Assembly (NCBI GenBank): GCA_927911745.1
Contig: CAKMQF010000040.1
Coordinates: 1 to 17,092 of the forward strand
Direction: 5' to 3'
DNA length: 17,092 bases
Origin: an uncultured Gemella sp.
GTDB lineage: Bacteria; Bacillota; Bacilli; Staphylococcales; Gemellaceae
The translations under genes and the position numbers were made by a program. The notes below the pieces were generated by a model. It was not told the origin of the DNA. It made no database searches and saw only the letters and a list, made by a program, of their open reading frames with translations. Shown here piece after piece: positions 8,612 through 15,462 of the stretch; position 1 is the first letter of the stretch, and the number at the start of each line of letters is the position of its first letter.

Positions 8612-8873
8612 GTAAAGTATTTTACTTTATGTTTAGGGTTGAAATTAGGACTCAATTTTTGATTACATCAAAAAATACAGTATTAATTTGTCACCTGTAG
8701 AAGCAAACTACTTTTAGTTTTACAATTAATAAGTAATCCTCATGTTTGTGCCAGTAATCTACAGCCAACATTTTAAGTATATTAGTTTACGAGTATCCTA
8801 AACCCTAAAGTTAAACTAATATTATTACTGTAAAAAACCACGAAGTTTACCCCTAAACTTTCGTGGTTTTTAA
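8612..8873 (+). ncRNA. structured noncoding RNA, 6S-like layout, family not assigned
   Basis: No reading frame fits, but the stretch is full of complementary segments. There is a 5' hairpin TAAAGTA/TACTTTA (8612-8628). A long-range closing helix pairs TTTAGGGTT (8632-8640) with AACCCTAAA (8801-8809), and TAGGA+CTC (8646-8653) with GAG+TCCTA (8791-8800). Inside it lie a hairpin TTTTTGAT/ATCAAAAA (8656-8674) and a distal arm CTGTAGA (8695-8701) with TCTACAG (8758-8764), extended by CAAAC/GTTTG (8704-8708 with 8744-8748). An independent terminator follows. A closing stem, an open middle and a distal arm in about 200 nt resemble 6S RNA; the raiA-motif RNA is another candidate of this size. I recognise no diagnostic sequence of tmRNA, RNase P, SRP RNA or a known riboswitch. 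It lies between convergent ispA and divergent glycerate kinase. Confidence 0.6.
8833..8873 (+). terminator. strong terminator of the noncoding RNA
   Basis: AAAAACCACGAAGTTTA (8833-8849), a four-C loop and TAAAC-T-TTCGTGGTTTTT (8854-8871) form a 17-bp stem with one bulged T, running into a T tract. The minus strand also has a T run after the stem, so it can act as a backup terminator for ispA transcripts. Confidence 0.85.
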
Positions 8874-8897
8874 TTAATAACATAAAAATATAAAATT

Positions 8898-8936
8898 AAG
8901 ATATCCTAGAAAACATGTTTGTTTCTAAGATATCTT
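8898..8936 (-). terminator. terminator after ispA (probably bidirectional)
   Basis: AAGATATCCTAGAAA (8898-8912) pairs with TTTCTAAGATATCTT (8922-8936), 15 bp with one imperfect pair. It starts 9 bases after the ispA stop. The minus-strand tail is T-rich but interrupted; the plus-strand tail is TTTTT, so it may serve both directions. Confidence 0.65.
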
Positions 8937-8944
8937 TTTATTAT

Positions 8945-9806
8945 CTATTTATCTCGTTTTAATAAATAATTAGCGAAATCTTCAAGCAAATTATTATTTA
9001 GACGCTTTGCTACAGTTATAGCATTAAATGTATGTTGTTTTAATAATTCTTCACACTCTTCAATTCCATAGAAACTAAGGTATGTAATCATATCTTCATC
9101 ACTAGGTAATTTTCCAATTTTTTTCAAAATCACCGTAATAATCTAGAATGTCATCTTTAATCTGATACGCTATTCCTAATTGTTGACCAAATTCCTTAAC
9201 ATCATCATAATCTTCTAGTTTATTAGCTACTAAACATGCAAAATCTAATGGCAATTCTATTAAACGTCCTGTTTTTAAACTATGCATTTTTCTTAAGTAA
9301 TCTGCATCGACATCATAGTTTTTTTGTTTAACATCATATATCTGTCCTGCAATCATCCCCATTGCACCAGAATAATTGGCGAATTGCTTAATTAATCTTA
9401 CCTTCAATTCTGGTTCGACATCTACATCACTAAGAACTTCAAATGCTAATGTTAACATTGCATCCCCTGTAAGTACCGCAACATCTTGTCCAAAAACTTT
9501 ATGATTAGTATATTTACCCCAACGGTAATCATCATTATCCATCTCTGGTAAATCATCATGGACTAACGAATATGTATGAACTAATTCAATAGCTAATGCT
9601 ATATCAAAATATTTGCTATAATCTATTCCGTAATACTTTAGTAAATATAGAAAAGATAACGGCCTAATTTTCTTTCCATCGTTAACTAAAGAATAGGTTA
9701 TTGATTCTTTTAAAATATCTGGCATTTCTAGCTTTTCTACATAATCTTTTGCAAAAGCATTTAATTTATCTTTATTAGTTTCTATGAAAAGTTTAAAATT
9801 ATTCAT
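8945..9806 (-). CDS. ispA: polyprenyl (farnesyl-type) diphosphate synthase IspA (one frameshift)
   Basis: Condenses isopentenyl diphosphate with allylic diphosphates to give farnesyl or a similar short-chain diphosphate, feeding undecaprenyl phosphate and quinone synthesis. Seen: KKIRP (45-49) for diphosphate binding, the first Asp-rich motif HTYSLVHDDLPEMD (77-90, DDxxxxD), SLKTGRLIELP (176-186), and the second Asp-rich motif KDDILD (217-222). One extra base in the T run at 9118-9124 breaks the frame after GDFEK. Without it the protein continues IGKLPSDEDMITYLSF... to ...LLKRDK, 286 aa, the usual length. It starts inside the end of xseB (8-base overlap) and closes the operon. Chain-length specificity is inferred from the family only. 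Confidence 0.92.
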
Positions 9807-9999
9807 TGTCTTTAAAATCCTTAGTTAATTTCGCTACTTCTTTTTCTGCATTCTCAATTAATGCGTTACAGTTTTTTATTAAATCTATGCCTTGTTTATA
9901 TCGTTCTAATGAATCTTCTAATGATAACTTTCCAGATTCTAATTCAGCAACAATTTTTTCCAAATTCATTAAACTTGTTTCAAAATTTTCTTTACTCAT
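9799..9999 (-). CDS. xseB: exodeoxyribonuclease VII small subunit
   Basis: A 66-aa helical protein, MSKENFETSLMNLEKIVAELESGKLSLEDSLERYKQG..., with the hallmark LE.IV..LE.G.L.LE.SL..Y..G pattern. Several small subunits wrap the large subunit XseA to make exonuclease VII, a single-strand DNA exonuclease. It is intact. ATG 9999 is preceded by AAGGAG at 7 bases and shares its A with the xseA stop (TAATG). Its own end overlaps the ispA start. Confidence 0.95.
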   Translation of the reverse strand: MSKENFETSLMNLEKIVAELESGKLSLEDSLERYKQGIDLIKNCNALIENAEKEVAKLTKDFKDNE

Positions 10000-11257
10000 T
10001 ACTTAACTCCTTTATCGGATATCTTATTTACTTTACATTCAAGACTACCATCTACAAGTTGTACTGATATTTCATCGCCAGTATTAATTTCTTTTACTGT
10101 CGTAATTTTTTTTATCACCCAAGAAAGCCACAGAATATCCTTTTTTCATAATATTCAACGGCGAATTAGCCTCTAATTTATTTATTTCATTTGTAAAGTT
10201 TTCTTTAAATTTTCCTAACAGATCAATATTTAAAAATTTCTCAGTTGATGCTTTCAATACATGCTGTTTATCTTTAACAAATATTTGTAGAGATTTATTT
10301 AGTTCTTTTTCTAATAATTCAACTCTATTATTATACTCAAGAAAAACTTTTGAATAATTTTTATAATATGGATTATTTTCACTATTAAGAACTCTAGTTT
10401 TATATGTTTGTATAATGTAATTAATAGTATTTGTTAATTTATCATAATTAAACGATATTCTATTTTTTATATCCTCAATATTCGGTGTTACTAATTCTGC
10501 AGCCGCAGTTGGTGTTGATGCTCTTCTGTCTGAAACAAAATCAGCAAGAGTAGTATCTGTTTCGTGTCCAATTCCAGTGACAATTGGTGTTGTACAGTTG
10601 AAAATAGCTCTAATTACTTCTTCAGTATTAAAACTCCAAAGATCTTCAATTGATCCTCCACCACGACCCAATATGATAACATCATTAGTACCATCATCAG
10701 CTAATTTAATATTTTTAACTATATCCTGTACTGAATTCTCACCCTGTACTAGAGTTGAATAAATATTAATTTTAGCAATAGGAAATCGTCTTTGAATGGT
10801 TCTTGTAATATCTTGTACTGCAGCTCCTGTTTTCGCAGTAACTACCGCTATATTTTGACTGAAGCTTGGGATTCTTTTTTTTATATTGAGGTAAGAACAA
10901 TCCTTCTTTCTCAAGTTTTTCTTTTAACTCTAAAAACTTCTGATACAGTTCTCCTATTCTATCTTTTTTCATATCAAGAACAACTAGGTTTACTTCACCA
11001 CGCTTCAGGTAAAAATCAACCTTAGTTTTTATTAGTACTGTATCACCATCTTTAAAGTCTTTTGATCTTGCTCCAAACCAGTTTGCTCGAATTACTGAAT
11101 TTTCATCTTTTATTGAAAAATAAATATTATTTCCGTGAGGCTTAAAATTTGATATTTCACCTTTAATATAGACCTCACCTAAATATGGATCTAATTTAAA
11201 CTTACGTTCAATATATTTATTTAACGCTGTAACGGTTAGATATGTTTTTTCTTCCAT
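9999..11257 (-). CDS. xseA: exodeoxyribonuclease VII large subunit (two frameshifts)
   Basis: Catalytic subunit of exonuclease VII, which degrades single-stranded DNA to oligonucleotides. Domains in order: an N-terminal OB fold (LTVTALNKYIERKFK ... VYIKGEISNFKPHGNNIYFSIKD), the nuclease core with ILGRGGGSIEDLWSFN and GIGHETDTTLADFVSDRRASTPTAAAEL, a long helical coiled-coil stretch, and a C-terminal segment with NIMKKGYSVAF. One extra base in each of two T runs, 10875-10882 and 10116-10123, breaks the frame. Corrected, the junctions read QYKKRIPSFSQN and GDKKITTVKEINTGD, and the gene ends ...SDKGVK at TAA 10001-9999. Corrected length is about 418 aa, a little under Bacillus XseA. It lies 13 bases after nusB and couples to xseB. 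Confidence 0.93.
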
Positions 11258-11270
11258 CTAACTTTACCTC

Positions 11271-11666
11271 TTATTTTGTTGAGTTTTCTACAATACCTTT
11301 TAATACTCCATTGATAAACTTATAGCTTTCATCTTTTTCACTATATTTTTTTGAAAGTTCAACAGCTTCATTTATTGAAACTTTATAAGGAATATCACTA
11401 TATAGTATTTCATATGTAGAAATACGTAAAATCTGTCTATCCATTTTTGAAAGACGTTCTAATTTCCAATCTTTCAAATTATTAGAAATAATTTCATCAA
11501 TCTCATCTTTTTTTTCTAGTATTTCTGTTAACGTTCTATTAACATAAATACTAGTTGAGATTTCTTCTTGTTCTAAATCTAAAAGTTCTATAAAATCTAA
11601 TTCCGTATTTTCAACTTGGAATAAAATTTTAAAAACTGCTTCTCTAAGTTCGTGTCTACTCTTCAT
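11271..11666 (-). CDS. nusB: transcription antitermination factor NusB
   Basis: An intact 131-aa NusB, which with NusE (S10) binds boxA RNA and supports antitermination on rRNA operons. The N-terminus SRHELREAVFKILFQVE matches the family's SRR..R..A...LF. pattern, and the C-terminal half has the typical LSKMDRQILRISTYEILY and VSINEAVELSKKYS ... FINGVLKGI. The gene order yqhY-nusB-xseA is standard for Firmicutes, except that folD, usually between nusB and xseA in Bacillus, is absent. Confidence 0.95.
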   Translation of the reverse strand: MKSRHELREAVFKILFQVENTELDFIELLDLEQEEISTSIYVNRTLTEILEKKDEIDEIISNNLKDWKLERLSKMDRQILRISTYEILYSDIPYKVSINEAVELSKKYSEKDESYKFINGVLKGIVENSTK

Positions 11667-11680
11667 TTATATCTCCTAAA

Positions 11681-11986
11681 TTAAAAATCAATTCCTATAA
11701 TATTAACATTTACAGTTTTAGTACTAATTTCTGTCATATTAAAAATAGAATTTCTAACATTCTCTTGAATTTTTCTTGCTGTTTTAGTTACTGAATATCC
11801 AGCTTTTAAGTTACAATATACATCAATAATTAATTCTGTACCTGCAAATTCTAATTCAACACCACGTGAGTATACTTTTTTTCCTAATAATTTAGAAACA
11901 CCCTCTACCTCAGTTGTTGCAATATTAGCAATAACTTCTAAAGCGCTTGGGTTAATTTCTACTTTTCCTAATTTTTTTGTTTCCAT
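11681..11986 (-). CDS. yqhY: Asp23/Gls24-family protein (YqhY type)
   Basis: A 101-aa protein of the Asp23/Gls24 (DUF322) family. It has the ALEVIANIATTEVEGVSKLLG block near the N-terminus and the later VYCNLKAGYSVTKTARKIQENVRNSIFNMT block. YqhY in Bacillus sits upstream of nusB and has been tied to control of lipid (acetyl-CoA carboxylase) metabolism; that role is known for relatives, not shown here. No accB/accC precede it in this window; alaS does. ATG 11986 has GGAGG 8 bases upstream. It is the first gene of the operon behind an extended -10 promoter. Confidence 0.88.
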   Translation of the reverse strand: METKKLGKVEINPSALEVIANIATTEVEGVSKLLGKKVYSRGVELEFAGTELIIDVYCNLKAGYSVTKTARKIQENVRNSIFNMTEISTKTVNVNIIGIDF

Positions 11987-12065
11987 TTACTTATCCTCCA
12001 AAATTATATTTAATATTAAAAACAACCTAATATTAAATTATTATTTGTCCATAATAATCCTATTA

Positions 12066-12074
12066 ATTATACCA
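12066..12074 (-). promoter_or_regulatory. extended -10 promoter for yqhY-nusB-xseAB-ispA
   Basis: The minus strand reads TGGTATAAT (12074-12066): a perfect TATAAT with the TGn extension. No good -35 is visible at 16-18 bases, where the alaS terminator tail lies. The leader to yqhY is about 70 bases and AT-rich. Confidence 0.6.
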
Positions 12075-12089
12075 TATTTTCAGAGAAAA

Positions 12090-12159
12090 AGGGAGAGATT
12101 ACCTCAAAATAGTTATTGTTGAAAATACTATTTTATCTAGGTAATCCCTTCCTTATGAT
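12090..12159 (-). terminator. terminator of alaS
   Basis: A long two-part hairpin on the minus strand. GATTACCT pairs with AGGTAATC and AAAATAGT pairs with ACTATTTT, with flanking AGGGA/TCCCT-type complementarity, ending CCCTTTTTCTC. It starts about 15 bases after the alaS stop. Confidence 0.75.
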
Positions 12160-12173
12160 TTATGTATTAGTAA

Positions 12174-14796
12174 TTAAATATTAGCTAATAATTCTTCGAA
12201 TGCTTTATCGATATTATCTTTATTCTTAGCTCCTGCTTGAGCCATATCTGGACGTCCACCACCACGTCCATCACATACTGTAGCTAGCACGTTTACTAGT
12301 TTTCCAGCATTGTATCTATCAGTGATAGCTTTATCTACAGCTACAACAAAGTTTTACTTTATCTTCATTTACTGAAGCAAAGGCAATAACATAGTTTTCT
12401 AATTTAGACTTAGCGTTGTCAACAAGTTGTTTTAAGTGATTCATATTTTCAGATTCAACAACACTTGTTAATACGTTAACTCCGTTAACTTCTTTAATGT
12501 TGTTAACTAAGTTGTTTAACTCAGCGTTAGCAATTTTTTGTTGTAAGCTTTCTTTTTCTTTAGATAGTTTCTTAATATCAGATTGTAATGCAGATACTTT
12601 TTCTACTACATTTGACGCATTAGCTTTTGTTAATTTTTCAACAGAACGTAGCGTTTCTTCTTGCTCTCTTAGATACTCGTATGCAGCTTTTCCAGTTAGA
12701 GCTTCAATTCTACGAACCCCTGCAGCTACACCTGATTCAGATACAATCTTGAAGATTCCAACTTCAGCACTGTTAGCATTGTGAGTTCCTCCACATAATT
12801 CGATAGAGTAATCTCCGATAGAAACAACACGTACAACATCTCCGTATTTTTCACCGAATAATGCTTGAGCACCAAGTTTTCTTGCTTCAGCGATAGGCAT
12901 TTCTTCTGTTTTGATTTCTAACGCATTCCAAATTTGTTTGTTTACTTCTTGCTCAACTTTTTCAATTTCTTCTTTTGTAAGTGGAGCGAAGTGAGTAATA
13001 TCGAATCTTAATTTTTCATCAGTTACTAAAGATCCTGCTTGTTTAATGTGGCTTCCTACTTCATGACGAAGTGCTTCATTTAATAAGTGAGTTGCAGTAT
13101 GGTTTTTCTCAATATTTAATCTGTAAGGTCTATTAACTTCTAGTTTGTATTCTTTACCAACTACTAATTCCCCTTCTAGTACTTTTACTAAGTGAATATG
13201 ACGTTTATCTGGAAGTTTCTTAACATCTATTACTTCAGCTTTGAATCCTTCTGCTAATACTAAACCTCTATCAGCTACTTGACCACCACTTTCAGCATAG
13301 AATGGAGTTTTATCGAATACTACTTTTACGTTCTCTTCACCTTTATAGTTTTCTAATAAGTTATCTTCTTTATCAACTATAGCTAATAATTTACCTTCAT
13401 CTGTAAGTTTAGTATATCCAGTAAACTCACTGTCTCCTACTATTCTGTTGTATAAATCAGATTGTACTTGCATTGAAGAATCGTCTTGACGTGAAGAACG
13501 AGCGCGCTCTTTTTGTTTTTCCATTTCTTCATTGAATCCATCGATATCTACAGTTAATCCTAATTCTTCAGCATACTCTTCTGTTAATTCAATTGGGAAA
13601 CCAAAAGTATCATAAAGTTTGAATGCATCTTTACCAGAGATTACTTTAGTAGTGTCTTTAACTTCTTTAGCAATGTTGTTTAAAATAGCTTCACCTTCAT
13701 TTAGTGTTTCATGGAATCTATCTTCTTCTTTTAGAATTACATCCTTAACAAAGTTTGCACTTTCTTTAACGTTTGGATAATAGTCTTCCATAATTTCAGC
13801 AACTACATCAGTTAGTTTGTACATGAATGAGTTGTTTAAACCTAAAACTTTTGCATATCTTACTGCACGTCGTAATAATCTTCTTAAGATATATCCACGT
13901 CCTTCATTCGATGGTAAAGCTCCATCTGCAATAGCAAAAGCTACAGTTCTGATGTGATCGGCAATAACTTTAAATGCTACATCTTGTTCAGCATTTACAC
14001 CGTATTTAGCACCTGAAAGCTTCTCAATTTCTCTAATAATCGGGATAAATAAGTCAGTATCAAAGTTTGTTGGTACATCTTGTAATACAGATACTATTCT
14101 CTCTAATCCCATCCCTGTATCTATGTTTTTCGCAGGAAGTTCTGTATATGTACCATCAGCATTGTGGTTATATTGACTGAATACTACGTTCCATATTTCA
14201 AGATATCTATCGTTTTCTCCACCTGGATACATTTCTTCCTTTGGAGACCATGTATCTGCATCTTCTCCACGGTCATAGAAAATTTCCGTGTTTGGTCCAG
14301 ATGGTCCTTCACCAATATCCCAGAAGTTACCTTCAATACGAATAATTCTTTCTTCAGGTAATCCAATAACATTGTGCCATAAATCATATGCTTCTGTATC
14401 TTCAGGGTGAATTGTTACTGATAATTTTTCTTTTTCTAATCCTAACCATTTCTCAGAAGTTAAGAATTCCCACGCCCATGGTACTGCTTCATTTTTGAAG
14501 TAGTCACCAATTGAGAAATTACCTAACATCTCGAAGAATGTGTGGTGACGCGCAGTTTTACCTACATTTTCAATATCGTTAGTTCTAATTGATTTTTGTG
14601 AGTTAGTAATTCTTGGATTTTCAGGTATTTCTCTTCCATCAAAATATTTTTTAAGAGTAGCTACTCCTGAGTTAATCCAAAGTAAAGTAGGATCATCTAC
14701 CGGTACTAAAGAAGCACTAGGTTCGATTTTGTGCCCTTTTTCTACGAAGAAATCTAAGTACATTCTTCTAATTTGTGTTGATGTTAGTTGTTTCAT
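12174..14796 (-). CDS. alaS: alanyl-tRNA synthetase (one frameshift near the C-terminus)
   Basis: Charges tRNA-Ala with alanine in the cytosol and edits mischarged Ser/Gly. The aminoacylation domain starts [17 protein letters not shown] and includes [15 protein letters not shown] and [19 protein letters not shown]. The editing domain zinc ligands are present as HTATH (His566, His570) and CGGTH (Cys668, His672). A coiled-coil region and the C-Ala domain follow. One extra base in the T run at 12352-12355 breaks the frame at NEDKV. Corrected, it reads [15 protein letters not shown]..., includes [15 protein letters not shown], and ends at TAA 12176-12174, giving 873 aa, the normal length. ATG 14796 has AAGGAG 9 bases upstream. 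Expression is governed by the T-box leader directly before it. Confidence 0.96.
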
Positions 14797-14824
14797 TAAT
14801 TTATTCTCCTTTCAAGCTAACAAG

Positions 14825-15052
14825 TAAATAAAAAATCCCTTGTGTAAAATTAATTACACAAGGGACGACTATAATCGTGTTACCACCCTAATTCGAGTAC
14901 ATTGTACTCCTCATTAGTTTTTATAACGGCTTAAATGCCGATGAAGCACTACATAGGTAGCATAAAAGTTCTATTATGAATCCTTTTCACCACTAGATTC
15001 TCTCTGTTAAATAATATTTTTAACTTTTAATTCCTAAACTTCATTGTATATG
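14825..15052 (-). promoter_or_regulatory. T-box riboswitch, alanine type (GCU specifier), leader of alaS
   Basis: The leader senses uncharged tRNA-Ala and then lets transcription pass into alaS. Seen on the minus strand: Stem I base ATGAAG/CTTCAT; an upper stem GAATC/GGATTC with the GGTG motif; specifier GCT followed by A at 14961-14959 (a Ala codon followed by a purine, as in T-boxes); Stem III CGGC/GCCG; hairpin GAGTAC/GTACTC; the T-box proper AGGGTGGTAACACG (14889-14876), of which TGG pairs with the tRNA CCA end; and the terminator. All the parts are in the canonical order. Confidence 0.92.
14831..14865 (-). terminator. T-box-controlled intrinsic terminator before alaS
   Basis: A perfect 12-bp stem, tcccttgtgtaa (14836-14847) with ttacacaaggga (14854-14865), a 6-base loop, and TTTTTT at once after it on the minus strand. 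Its 5' arm lies just beyond the T-box sequence, which forms the competing antiterminator. Confidence 0.9.
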
Positions 15053-15058
15053 TATGTT

Positions 15059-15087
15059 ATTATAAACAGTTAAGTTACGTTTGTCAA
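15059..15087 (-). promoter_or_regulatory. consensus sigma-A-type promoter of the alaS T-box leader
   Basis: The minus strand has TTGACA (15087-15082), a 17-base spacer and TATAAT (15064-15059), an exact match to consensus. It starts 6 bases after the S1-protein stop codon. Confidence 0.9.
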
Positions 15088-15093
15088 TAGATA

Positions 15094-15462
15094 TTACTTA
15101 GAATTTCTCATTTCAAACATAGCTTTTTTTTGCCAAAGCTTCATATTTTGTTTAAGCGTATCAAAACCATATTCAAAATTTAATGTATCTAAACTATTAA
15201 TTTCTTTTTTATCTGTATCTTTTTTCTGTTTAAAGTTTAATGTTGCATTAATTTTATTATCTTTTATTGATAATACTTTTACTTCTAAAATTTCATCTTG
15301 CTTAATATAACTACTTATATCAAAAATAAAACAATTAGTAATTTCAGAAATATGAATTAACCCTACCATTTTATCTCGTGTTTCTATAAAGGCACCGTAT
15401 GGTTTTACCGCCGTTACTTTAACCTTTATAATATCGCCTGGACGAATTTCTCTATAGCTCAT
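15094..15462 (-). CDS. small S1-domain RNA-binding protein (GSP13/CvfD type)
   Basis: A 122-aa protein with one S1 (OB-fold) domain at residues 5-78: RPGDIIKVKVTAVKPYGAFIETRDKMVGLIHISEI... through VKVLSIKDNKINATL. A charged tail of about 40 residues follows. The size and plan match YugI/general stress protein 13 of Bacillus and the pneumococcal post-transcriptional regulator CvfD, so a role in binding mRNA or the ribosome is plausible by family only. The start ATG overlaps the transketolase 3' end by 11 bases, and there is no good Shine-Dalgarno before it (GTAGAGAAAATTAAAA), so it may be translated by coupling to tkt. It has no clear terminator of its own before the alaS promoter. Confidence 0.85.
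   Translation of the reverse strand: MSYREIRPGDIIKVKVTAVKPYGAFIETRDKMVGLIHISEITNCFIFDISSYIKQDEILEVKVLSIKDNKINATLNFKQKKDTDKKEINSLDTLNFEYGFDTLKQNMKLWQKKAMFEMRNSK

Noticed and set aside
8612..8873. tmRNA, RNase P RNA, SRP RNA or a riboswitch at the noncoding locus
   Set aside because: There is no tRNA-like CCA end, no RNase P or SRP conserved core, no riboswitch core that I recognise, and no gene downstream on the plus strand to regulate.
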